This document shows, piece after piece, positions 17,140-25,153 of a stretch of DNA of 64,000 nucleotides; within the stretch, counting starts at the first letter, position 1; each line of letters starts with the position of its first letter. Position numbers and translations under genes: made by a program. The DNA comes from Wocania_A spongiicola. Its GTDB lineage: Bacteria > Bacteroidota > Bacteroidia > Flavobacteriales > Flavobacteriaceae. The notes under the pieces were generated by a model that made no database searches, was not told the origin of the DNA, and saw nothing but the letters and a program-made list of their open reading frames with translations. Location: NCBI RefSeq assembly GCF_023502325.1, contig NZ_JAMFLZ010000003.1, positions 248,001 to 312,000 on the forward strand, read 5' to 3'.

Positions 17140-19521
17140 ATGGCTTTGAAACAGAATAATAATTTATCGAATAATTCTGAAGATTTTAATTTTAATCTTA
17201 AGAAAACAGTATCTATTTATTTAAAGCAATGGAAATGGTTTGCTTTAAGTTTAATAATATGTTTAGGACTAACATATATAAACTTAAGATATACTACACC
17301 AGAATATTTAGCTCAGGCTAAAATAATCCTTTTAGATGATAAAGAGAATTCCTCAGCTGCTGCTTTAAAAGATTTGTCGTTATTCTCCGAAGGTGAAGAT
17401 GCAATGGTTGAAGATGAAATACAAGTAATAAAATCTAGAAGCTTCCTTAGAAATATTGTAAAAAGGTTAAATTTAAATATTAGATATTATACTAAAGGAA
17501 GAGTTTATGAATCTGAATTATATAAAGACTCTCCAATTGTTATAAATTTTATAGAATCTGATTCAATAATAAATAGCACAAGCTCTAATTTTTATATTGA
17601 AATTCTTTCTTCTTCAAGTTTTAATTATCGGATTAATGAAGAGACTGCTCCGAAAAAATATGCATTTGGAGAAACAATTCCAACATCTTTTGGAGGCATT
17701 ATCGTTACACCAAAAAATAAGAGTATTGAAAATAATGTTGGAAACTCTATAAGGGTAAATATTGCAAAAATAGAATATTTAGCAGAATCTCTTAAAAATA
17801 GAGTCTCTATATCACCTTCTGGAAAATCATCAAAAGTAGTCACAGTAAGCTTCGTAGATCCTGTTATAGAAAAAGCAAAAGACATAGTTAATACTTTAAT
17901 AGATGAATACAATAAGTCTACTATTCAAAAGAAAAATAATATATCTGAAAACACAGCTAAGTTTATTGATAATCGTATACGGTTAGTAGCTAAAGATTTA
18001 GTTAGTGCAGATAGTAGCATTGTTAACTTTAAAACTGGTAATAAAGTTACAGATGTTGCTTCTGAAGCTGGACAATTCTTAAATTCAAGTGCTGTTAACG
18101 AACAACAGTTAGATGCTGCAAAAATGCAATTAGGTCAATTAAATTTCATGGAGTCAACTTTAGATGATGAGACTTCAATGTATAGTTCAATTCCGTCAAA
18201 TTTAGGTTCCGGAGATCCTGCTATTAGTGCATTATCAACTAGGTATAATCAATTGCTTGAAAGGAGAAAAGCGCTCTTAAAAAGCGCAGGAGAACAAAAT
18301 CCCATTGTATTAGAATTAGATCAAACATTGGCAGATATTAGACAAAATCTTCAGCAAAGTATTAATAACTCTACTAAATCCTTGAGAATTCAAATAGGAA
18401 GCCTAGAGAGCCAATCAAGACGCATTAATTCTAAAATATTCTCTGTTCCTGGTCAAGAACGCAAATTGAGATCGATTGAGCGTACAAGAGGTATTAAGGA
18501 GTCATTATATTTGTACTTATTAGAAAAAAGAGAAGAAGCTGCGATATCTTTAACTGCAACCTCACCAAGTGCAAAAATAATTGATGAAGCATATAATAAA
18601 GCTGGCGGTCCTATCTCTCCTAATAAACAAATTGCTTATGCTGGAGCACTATTTATTGGATTATTAATCCCTTTTATGTTCTTTTATGTAAAGAATTTAT
18701 TTGACACCAAAATTCATAATAAAGAAGATTTAGAAAAAGAAATTAAAAGAATTACTGTATTAGGCGAAATACCAAAAATAAAAGGCAATAATATTTTAGT
18801 AAAAAGAAACGATCGCTCAATTTTATCAGAATCGTTTAGAATTATACGAACCAATTTTGATTATATAAAACGAACAAGAAAGGTAGAGAATTATGACAAT
18901 GTGATTTTTGTCACTTCAACTATTAATGGTGAAGGAAAATCTTTTTTTAGTATGAATATGGCATTAACATTGGCTAATACTGATAAAAGAGTATTGCTGA
19001 TTGGTGCAGATATAAGGAACCCAAAATTACTTATGGGTATAAATAATCAAAAGAAAAATAACGAAGGGAAAGTTGGTTTAACTGAATATTTAGTTGATAA
19101 ATCTGTAATTGTTGGTGAGGCTATAAATACATATGAGGTCAATGGTAATAAAATAGATATTTTATTATCTGGTAAAGTACCACCAAACCCTGCAGAATTA
19201 TTAATGAGCGATAGAATGAAACCTCTTTTTGATAAAGTGTCTGAGCAATACGATTATGTAATTGTTGATACTGCTCCATCAATGTTAGTAACGGACACAT
19301 TATTGTTTAGTCAATACGCTGGACATACTATTTATATGACACGTGCTGATTATACAGAAAAACGTATTTTGAATTTTGCAAAAGAATTACATGCTGAAAA
19401 CAAACTTAATGGAATGATGCTTGTCGTTAATGATGTTAAACAAGCTAATTTTGGATATGGCGCAAAATATGGATATTATGGCGCCAAAAAAAAGAAAGGC
19501 TTTTTCAATAAACGTGCTTAA
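17140..19521 (+). CDS. Polysaccharide co-polymerase / BY-kinase (Wzc type)
   Basis: A 793-residue fusion of a Wzz chain-length domain and a cytoplasmic tyrosine autokinase. Transmembrane helices lie near residues 30-50 and 503-525, with a long coiled-coil-rich periplasmic part between. The kinase has Walker A STINGEGKS (593-601), Walker A' LLIGADIRNP (about 618-627) and Walker B DYVIVDTAP (about 705-713). It ends in a tyrosine cluster (FGYGAKYGYYGAKKKKGFF). In Walker A' the first Asp of the usual DxD is Gly, possibly a lineage feature. It controls polymerisation and export with the OPX protein, and would be reset by the phosphatase encoded tail to tail, whose stop overlaps by 4 bp. Confidence 0.92.
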   Translation: MALKQNNNLSNNSEDFNFNLKKTVSIYLKQWKWFALSLIICLGLTYINLRYTTPEYLAQAKIILLDDKENSSAAALKDLSLFSEGEDAMVEDEIQVIKSRSFLRNIVKRLNLNIRYYTKGRVYESELYKDSPIVINFIESDSIINSTSSNFYIEILSSSSFNYRINEETAPKKYAFGETIPTSFGGIIVTPKNKSIENNVGNSIRVNIAKIEYLAESLKNRVSISPSGKSSKVVTVSFVDPVIEKAKDIVNTLIDEYNKSTIQKKNNISENTAKFIDNRIRLVAKDLVSADSSIVNFKTGNKVTDVASEAGQFLNSSAVNEQQLDAAKMQLGQLNFMESTLDDETSMYSSIPSNLGSGDPAISALSTRYNQLLERRKALLKSAGEQNPIVLELDQTLADIRQNLQQSINNSTKSLRIQIGSLESQSRRINSKIFSVPGQERKLRSIERTRGIKESLYLYLLEKREEAAISLTATSPSAKIIDEAYNKAGGPISPNKQIAYAGALFIGLLIPFMFFYVKNLFDTKIHNKEDLEKEIKRITVLGEIPKIKGNNILVKRNDRSILSESFRIIRTNFDYIKRTRKVENYDNVIFVTSTINGEGKSFFSMNMALTLANTDKRVLLIGADIRNPKLLMGINNQKKNNEGKVGLTEYLVDKSVIVGEAINTYEVNGNKIDILLSGKVPPNPAELLMSDRMKPLFDKVSEQYDYVIVDTAPSMLVTDTLLFSQYAGHTIYMTRADYTEKRILNFAKELHAENKLNGMMLVVNDVKQANFGYGAKYGYYGAKKKKGFFNKRA

Positions 19522-20264
19522 ATAACAGAAAAAGTATTACAAGTTTTTTCTATAATTTTAGGAAGCTCTTTAGTCATATCCTTACTAAGGACAAGGTTAG
19601 AGAGCTTTTTTATATGATTATCATTATGAGTATCCGTTGCAACAAAGTCTATAAGTTGCTCTTCCAATAAATAATTAGCTGTTTTTTCTGCATTTTTCCC
19701 GTAGTGATCACTTAAAGACAATAAGTTAAGTTGAAAAAAACATCCAAGCTGTTTAAGCTTTCTATAATAATCTTTTGTATTATGATAAAATGAATATCGC
19801 TCTGGGTGTGCTAAAATTGGTAAGTAGCCTTTCATTTTAATTTTAAATATTATTTCTTCCAAATTAATAGGCGGCTGAAAATAAGACATCTCTATTAACA
19901 AATAGTTTCCTTTTAGTGTAAATAGTTCCTGAGAATCTAATTGTTTTTGGAAATTATCATCCAGCATGTATTCAGCTGCTGGGTTTATAGTAATTTCGGA
20001 AAGCATTTTAGAACCTAAAGCTTCCAATAGTTTTTGATATGAATCACCAATAGTTTCATCAGTATTCGGATAGAAATCTTGCATAACATGAGGTGTTGGC
20101 ATAAACTGTTTAACACCCAATTCTTGCAATCCTTTAATTAAATCTATTGATTCGAAAGTGTTTTTTGCGCCATCATCTATTCCAGGTAAAATATGAGAAT
20201 GCATATCTACAAAGTCTTCTAATAAATCTTTTAGAAATGCTTTTTTAGAAAAAAAGTGGAACAT
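19518..20264 (-). CDS. PHP-type tyrosine-protein phosphatase (CpsB/CapC/YwqE family)
   Basis: A 248-residue metal-dependent phosphatase with the PHP metal motifs VDMHSHILPGIDDGAKN, TPHVMQDFYPNT, LAHPERYSFYH and FVATDTHNDNH in the expected order. Such enzymes in Gram-positive bacteria and Bacteroidota dephosphorylate the C-terminal tyrosines of the capsule BY-kinase. The gene faces the kinase tail to tail; the two stop codons share the palindrome TTAA. This arrangement supports functional pairing even though transcription is from opposite strands. No signal peptide, so the protein is cytoplasmic. Confidence 0.9.
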   Translation of the reverse strand: MFHFFSKKAFLKDLLEDFVDMHSHILPGIDDGAKNTFESIDLIKGLQELGVKQFMPTPHVMQDFYPNTDETIGDSYQKLLEALGSKMLSEITINPAAEYMLDDNFQKQLDSQELFTLKGNYLLIEMSYFQPPINLEEIIFKIKMKGYLPILAHPERYSFYHNTKDYYRKLKQLGCFFQLNLLSLSDHYGKNAEKTANYLLEEQLIDFVATDTHNDNHIKKLSNLVLSKDMTKELPKIIEKTCNTFSVI

Positions 20265-20297
20265 TATTTACGTAGGTTAGTTACAAGAAAAAAGAGT

Positions 20298-20603
20298 TTA
20301 TTCCTCTTCATCTCCAAAAGTAGCAGGTTTAATAGTACTATCACTATCAACCACAACATTTCCTAATTCATTAACTTCTATATTATCACTATCAAAATTA
20401 TTCATTGTGTAATGCAATTTGCTACTTACTTTAACTAAGTATATAGCGTCTAATGTCTTTATTTCTATAGCCTCTATAGTCTCGTTTCTATGGTTATCAA
20501 AAGTAATTATGTCATCATCTCCATAACCATCAGGAAATTTCTCTGTTAAAAGATTTAATAACTCTGGAGTTAGTTTTTTATAATCAACAATAATTCTTTT
20601 CAT
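20298..20603 (-). CDS. Conserved hypothetical protein, 101 aa
   Basis: A small acidic protein with no named domain that I recognise. The N-terminal half (MKRIIVDYKKLTPELLNLL, FPDGYGDDDIITF) looks folded, followed by a short beta-rich section (TLDAIYLVKVSS). The tail is strongly acidic and probably disordered, ending DEEE. There is no signal peptide or membrane segment. It lies between the polysaccharide phosphatase and aroB on the same strand, with its own likely promoter at 20626-20657. Codon use and length indicate a real gene; I believe similar short proteins are common in Flavobacteriaceae. Confidence 0.7.
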   Translation of the reverse strand: MKRIIVDYKKLTPELLNLLTEKFPDGYGDDDIITFDNHRNETIEAIEIKTLDAIYLVKVSSKLHYTMNNFDSDNIEVNELGNVVVDSDSTIKPATFGDEEE

Positions 20604-20625
20604 CTTAAAAATTTTGGTTGATAAA

Positions 20626-20657
20626 TAAATTTAGCAGCAATATTTATAAAATTACAA
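20626..20657 (-). promoter_or_regulatory. Candidate promoter for the 101-aa protein gene
   Basis: On the minus strand TTG (20657-20655) is followed after 21 nt by TAAATTTA (20633-20626), one base from the TAnnTTTG consensus. It lies about 23 bp before the start codon. Confidence 0.4.
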
Positions 20658-20668
20658 AAAAAATATAA

Positions 20669-21736
20669 TTAACTCTCATAAAATTTAAAAGCATCAATTA
20701 TAATCTCATCCTTAACTAAACAATCAATTTTTGGGATACCAATGTCTTTAAGGAGAACAAAGTTTATATTTCCATGATTATTTTTCTTATCGTACTTCAA
20801 TAGCTCAATAATACTTTGATACTCTTTTTCTTCAATATCTACCTTTTCATAATAACTTAAAAATAAGGCTTTAATTTCGTCTGTTGTTTTACTAGGAAAG
20901 CCAACTAACTCTGTAGATATATAGCTTGCCAAGATCATTCCAACCACAATGGCTTCACCATGTAACAAATCTTTTTTACTAGGGTTACTTAAAAAATAAG
21001 ATTCAATGGCATGTCCAAGCGTATGCCCAAAATTTAATGTTTTTCTTAGCCCATTTTCAAAGGGGTCTTCCTCAACTACATTTTTTTTAATGATAACGGA
21101 TTCATAAATTAATTCATCCAAGTCATCTAGTGTTAATTTTGAAAAATCTTTAAATTTATTCCAATAGTTTTTACTGTTTATTAAACCATGCTTTAACATT
21201 TCAGCTAAACCAGAGCGTAATTGATTTTGCGGCAATGTTTCTAAAAAATTAGTATCAATAAGCACTAAATTAGGCGTACTAATAACCCCTATTTGGTTTT
21301 TTAAATGACCAAGGTCGACACCCGTTTTTCCACCAACTGAAGCATCAACCATTGAAAGTAGTGATGTAGGAACATTTATGTAAGCAATTCCTCTTTTAAA
21401 AGTAGATGCTACAAAACCACCTAAATCTGTAATAACACCACCTCCAACATTTATAAGTAAACTTTTTCTATCTGCATCTAATTCTGATAAAGTATTCCAA
21501 ACACCAGAGCAAGTATCTATTGTTTTATGCTCTTCGCCAGCTTCAATCTCAATAATTTCAACATCAGCTTTCGTTTCTAGTTTTGCTAAAAAATTTGGTA
21601 AACAATATTTATGCGTATTCTCATCTACTAAAACAAATATTTTAGAAAAATTATTTAGTTTAAGATGCTCATTTAGTGATGGATAACACAAATCATTAAA
21701 ATGAATTATAGAATCATTTGCAGTAATCGATTTCAT
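20669..21736 (-). CDS. aroB: 3-dehydroquinate synthase
   Basis: A 355-residue enzyme that converts DAHP to 3-dehydroquinate, step two of the shikimate pathway. The NAD-binding glycine run is LLINVGGGVITDLGGFVAST. It is followed by INVPTSLLSMVDASVGGKTG and the metal-ligand regions KTLNFGHTLGHAIE and LLHGEAIVVGM, all diagnostic for AroB. Length is normal. The gene is divergent from proline dehydrogenase with about 97 bp between the start codons. No other aromatic-pathway gene is nearby, as is common in Bacteroidota. Confidence 0.95.
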   Translation of the reverse strand: MKSITANDSIIHFNDLCYPSLNEHLKLNNFSKIFVLVDENTHKYCLPNFLAKLETKADVEIIEIEAGEEHKTIDTCSGVWNTLSELDADRKSLLINVGGGVITDLGGFVASTFKRGIAYINVPTSLLSMVDASVGGKTGVDLGHLKNQIGVISTPNLVLIDTNFLETLPQNQLRSGLAEMLKHGLINSKNYWNKFKDFSKLTLDDLDELIYESVIIKKNVVEEDPFENGLRKTLNFGHTLGHAIESYFLSNPSKKDLLHGEAIVVGMILASYISTELVGFPSKTTDEIKALFLSYYEKVDIEEKEYQSIIELLKYDKKNNHGNINFVLLKDIGIPKIDCLVKDEIIIDAFKFYES

Positions 21737-21807
21737 GAAAAATATATCTATTATTATAAAGGGTGAAATTAAGGAGTTTTTATATAAAATGATAACTAAG
21801 TCTTAAT

Positions 21808-21815
21808 TATATTTG
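21808..21815 (+). promoter_or_regulatory. Promoter -7 element of the proline dehydrogenase gene
   Basis: TATATTTG is a perfect match to the Bacteroidota -7 consensus TAnnTTTG. It lies 18 bp before the ATG at 21834. No TTG is found at the -33 position. Because this element overlaps a possible upstream TTG start, it argues for the ATG as the true start. Confidence 0.6.
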
Positions 21816-21833
21816 TACAAAATTTTACAGATA

Positions 21834-23012
21834 ATGCAAAAAACTGACTCCATTTTTGAAAATACCGAAATAGCATTTGCTCTTAAAAGCGACTCAGAAT
21901 TAGAACGTGCGTATTTTTTGTTTAAAATGATTTCTATTGAACCTTTGGTAAAAATAGGTACTGCAGCAACTAACTTTGCAATAAAGGCACATTTACCTAT
22001 TGAAGGACTTATTCGATCTACCGTCTTTGATCACTTTTGTGGTGGTGTAAATGAAGAAGATTGCTTGCCAGTTATTGATAAAATGTATGAAAAAGGAGTA
22101 AGTTCAGTTTTAGATTACTCCGTAGAAGGTAAAGAAAATGAAGCTGAATTTGACGCAGCAATGCATATGATTCTTAAGATTATAGATTTTGCTAAAGCCA
22201 TTGATTCGATTCCAATAGCGGTATTTAAACCCACAGGTTTTGGACGCTTTTACTTATACGAAAAACTAGGAAAAGGTGAAGCCTTAACCGAAAAAGAACA
22301 AGAAGAGTGGGATAGAGTTGTTAATAGATTTGATGTTGTTTGTAAAAAATCAAAGGACAATGATATAGCCATATTAATTGATGCTGAAGAGAGTTGGATG
22401 CAAGATGCTGCTGATGATTTGATAACTCAAATGATGAGAAAATATAATACTGATAAGCCTATTGTTTATAATACACTACAGATGTATAGACATGATAGGC
22501 TTGCATTTTTGGAAAAGCAGCATGAGATAGCTAAAACTGAAGGCTTTTATTTGGGATACAAGTTAGTACGAGGGGCGTATATGGAAAAAGAAAATGAGCG
22601 TGCTGAAGAAAACGGTTATATTTCACCAATTTGTATAAATAAAAAAGCAACAGATGAGAATTTTGATGTAGGCCTAAAGTATGTTTTGGATAATTTGGAA
22701 AAAATGTCACTGTTTGCAGGTACTCATAATGAGGAAAGTTCGTATTTGCTTATGCAATTAATGGAAGAAAGAGGGCTAGACAATAATGATTCCCGTATCT
22801 GGTTTGGTCAATTATATGGTATGAGTGATCATATTAGTTATAATTTAGCAAGTAAAGGCTATAATGTGGCAAAATACATGCCTTTTGGACCTGTAAAAGA
22901 TGTGATGCCATATTTGATAAGACGTGCTGAAGAAAACACATCTGTCGCTGGGCAAACAAGTAGGGAGCTTAATTTATTATCTAAAGAGAAAAAACGCAGA
23001 AAGAAAAAATAA
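21834..23012 (+). CDS. Proline dehydrogenase (FAD-dependent)
   Basis: A 392-residue PRODH barrel enzyme that oxidises proline to pyrroline-5-carboxylate. Diagnostic segments are LGYKLVRGAYMEKENERA, LFAGTHNEESS, IWFGQLYGMSDHIS and the C-terminal KYMPFGPVKDVMPYLIRRA. The last includes the arginine pair that binds the substrate carboxylate. The start was set at ATG 21834 rather than a TTG seven codons upstream, because that TTG lies inside a perfect TATATTTG promoter element. It is a stand-alone enzyme, not a PutA fusion. The lysine-rich end (KEKKRRKKK) is unusual but genuine in frame. Confidence 0.93.
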   Translation: MQKTDSIFENTEIAFALKSDSELERAYFLFKMISIEPLVKIGTAATNFAIKAHLPIEGLIRSTVFDHFCGGVNEEDCLPVIDKMYEKGVSSVLDYSVEGKENEAEFDAAMHMILKIIDFAKAIDSIPIAVFKPTGFGRFYLYEKLGKGEALTEKEQEEWDRVVNRFDVVCKKSKDNDIAILIDAEESWMQDAADDLITQMMRKYNTDKPIVYNTLQMYRHDRLAFLEKQHEIAKTEGFYLGYKLVRGAYMEKENERAEENGYISPICINKKATDENFDVGLKYVLDNLEKMSLFAGTHNEESSYLLMQLMEERGLDNNDSRIWFGQLYGMSDHISYNLASKGYNVAKYMPFGPVKDVMPYLIRRAEENTSVAGQTSRELNLLSKEKKRRKKK

Positions 23013-23013
23013 T

Positions 23014-24075
23014 TTACACATATTTTTTAAGTGTCATTTTTATTTCAGAAACCGACTGAAAGGGCGTGATTTTTAATAACTCTTTAAGATTTTTCATGTT
23101 TTTTGATTTGTCGCTTTTGCTTTTTACCTGCATAATATCTTTATGAGTTGTTGGTATTAATGTTTCATTACTTGCTAATATATCTTCATGCAATTTCTCA
23201 CCAGGACGAACTTCTGTAATCTCAATATTAATATCTTCATTATAAAACGTAATTAAAACTTTAGCTAAGTCAAATATCTTAATAGGTTTTCCCATATTAA
23301 AAGTAAAAACTGGGTTTTCAAAATCTTTAAAAGTTGCAATTTCTAGTATTAAATTACACGCTTTGTGCTTACAAATAAAGTAACGAGATATGCTTTTATC
23401 TGTAACTGTTATTGGTTTTCCAGAATTGATTTGACTTATAAATAATGGAACAACGGATCCACTAGAGCCAAATATATTACCAAAACGTGTAATAATGAAT
23501 TTAGTTTTATTTTGATTATTTAAGCCCGACAAATAGTGCTCAGCAATTCGCTTACTCATTCCCATAACACTTATAGGGTTAACAGCCTTGTCAGTAGAAA
23601 TAAATATAAATTTTTTAACCTGATGCTTAATTGATAAATCTGCCAATAATTTAGTGCCTATTATATTAAGTTTAACAGCTTCGTAGGGATTAGTTTCCAT
23701 CAAAGGTACATGTTTGTAAGCAGCTGTATGAAAGACAAGCGTTGGAGTATAAGTTTCAAAAAGATAGCTTAGAGATTCTTTTTCGGTAATATTCAATAAA
23801 ATAAATTCTGAATTAATAGATGCATTATTTTCTAATTCTTGTTGAAGTTCGTACAATGGAGATTCAGCAATATCGACCAAAATTAGCTTTTTATAAGTAC
23901 ATTGTGTAAGTTGCTTTGCAAGCTCACTACCTATTGAGCCTGCAGCTCCTGTAATTAAGATTGTATGGTCAGAAAAATCTAAATTTGGATATTTGCTTTT
24001 TGAGTTCTTTTTAAAATTAAATATACCTGAATCACGAATGAGTTGTTGAATATGATTTGGGGTGGGTGTATTCAT
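23014..24075 (-). CDS. Soluble UDP-HexNAc 4,6-dehydratase-like SDR (CapD/PglF catalytic domain only)
   Basis: A 353-residue protein matching only the catalytic half of PglF/WbpM enzymes; the membrane domain is absent. Motifs are ILITGAAGSIGSELAKQL, HTAAYKHVPLMETNPYEAV and ISTDKAVNPISVMGMSKRIA, with Met in place of the SDR tyrosine. ISRYFICKHKACNLI stands where the membrane paralogue at 14331-16286 has ITRYFMTIPEASQLV, so the active-site loop region has diverged. It follows the phosphoglycosyl transferase on the same strand after about 100 bp. It probably makes or modifies the first sugar used by that transferase. Function as an active dehydratase is likely but not certain. Confidence 0.8.
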   Translation of the reverse strand: MNTPTPNHIQQLIRDSGIFNFKKNSKSKYPNLDFSDHTILITGAAGSIGSELAKQLTQCTYKKLILVDIAESPLYELQQELENNASINSEFILLNITEKESLSYLFETYTPTLVFHTAAYKHVPLMETNPYEAVKLNIIGTKLLADLSIKHQVKKFIFISTDKAVNPISVMGMSKRIAEHYLSGLNNQNKTKFIITRFGNIFGSSGSVVPLFISQINSGKPITVTDKSISRYFICKHKACNLILEIATFKDFENPVFTFNMGKPIKIFDLAKVLITFYNEDINIEITEVRPGEKLHEDILASNETLIPTTHKDIMQVKSKSDKSKNMKNLKELLKITPFQSVSEIKMTLKKYV

Positions 24076-24174
24076 TGATTATTAATTTCGGTGAATCGTA
24101 GATTTAGCGGGTAAATTACATACGCAAAGTATGAATAATAACCTTTTCAAACAAATACCCCTTTCTTATTACTT

Positions 24175-24768
24175 TTATTTTATAATCACCTTTACAATGG
24201 TCATCAAAATGAGTTTTAAATCAAAAAAGAAATTACGTTTTTTAATATAGATTTTATTAAATCGTAACTTATCAGGTATTATTGTTTTAATAAAGTATTC
24301 TTCTGGGTTTTTAGCTGCTTTTAAAAGCTCAACCTCGTTTCTGTACTTTAAGGATGCAAGCCCTGTAATACCAGGTCTTACTTGATAAATTTTCATATCA
24401 TCATCAGTATAAAAATTTACATAATAACGTAACTCTGGTCTAGGGCCAACAAAACTCATATCGCCTTTTAAAACATTTATAAGTTGAGGAAACTCGTCTA
24501 TCTTATAGCGTCTCAAAAAATATCCAATTTTAGTTATACGAGAATCATTATTTCCTAAGGTTAATAAACCTTTAGTTTCAGACGCCATGCGCATGGTTCT
24601 AAATTTATAAATATTGAAATCAACATTGTTTTTGCCAACTCTATTTTGAATAAATAAAACAGGGCCTCTAGAGTCTAGCTTAATTAAAATTGAAATTAAT
24701 ATAAGAATAGGGGAGAGTAGTAATAATCCAATAAGCGAAAAAATAAAATCAAAAATGCGTTTAGTCAT
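24175..24768 (-). CDS. Initiating phosphoglycosyl transferase (monotopic PGT, WcaJ/PglC superfamily)
   Basis: A 197-residue small PGT. One N-terminal re-entrant hydrophobic helix (IFSLIGLLLLSPILILISIL) is followed by GPVLFIQNRVGKN and YKFRTMRM. The catalytic pair Asp91-Glu92 is in KIDEFPQLINVLKGDMSFVG, with PRPELRYYV after it. The enzyme transfers a sugar phosphate from a UDP-sugar to undecaprenyl phosphate, the first membrane step of polymer assembly. Its minimal size resembles PglC, which uses UDP-bacillosamine. The gene overlaps the 116-aa protein gene by 4 bp and lies apart from the main polysaccharide locus. Confidence 0.9.
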   Translation of the reverse strand: MTKRIFDFIFSLIGLLLLSPILILISILIKLDSRGPVLFIQNRVGKNNVDFNIYKFRTMRMASETKGLLTLGNNDSRITKIGYFLRRYKIDEFPQLINVLKGDMSFVGPRPELRYYVNFYTDDDMKIYQVRPGITGLASLKYRNEVELLKAAKNPEEYFIKTIIPDKLRFNKIYIKKRNFFFDLKLILMTIVKVIIK

Positions 24769-25115
24769 TCTACTTTATAGTTAGTTACGGTAGCAATGCT
24801 GTCACAGTTTTCAACAGTAAGTATAATGTTTGCCTCGTTATAATCCCCTTCAATTACATAAATTCCACAGGGTTCTTTACGAGTGTCACTTTCAGAAAAA
24901 TTAATATCTCCCTCTTTTAAAATATAATACATAGCTGTAGTATCGATTTGCATAGATCTACTATATTTTATTGCTTTTGAATTGATATTTTTCAATACTC
25001 TGGCATCTGGACCGTAATCGCATGATACTTTTTTACCATTTAAAAAAAAAGCTAAAATAATTAAGCCTAATGAGAACCCTCCCAAATAATAACCAATACG
25101 TTGTATTAATTTCAT
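24765..25115 (-). CDS. Small anchored protein, 116 aa, unknown function
   Basis: One hydrophobic segment near the N-terminus (residues 8-26, GYYLGGFSLGLIILAFFLNG) anchors a soluble domain, probably periplasmic, that contains three cysteines. Recognisable phrases are CDYGPDARVLKNINSK and YILKEGDINFSESDTR. Similar proteins are, as far as I recall, found across Flavobacteriaceae (perhaps annotated DUF4258), but no activity is known to me. It overlaps the phosphoglycosyl transferase start by 4 bp, implying coupled translation and perhaps a linked role. It is not a lipoprotein. Confidence 0.65.
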   Translation of the reverse strand: MKLIQRIGYYLGGFSLGLIILAFFLNGKKVSCDYGPDARVLKNINSKAIKYSRSMQIDTTAMYYILKEGDINFSESDTRKEPCGIYVIEGDYNEANIILTVENCDSIATVTNYKVE

Positions 25116-25153
25116 GTGTTATAAAAATGAATATTAAAAAAAAGGAAAGTTGT

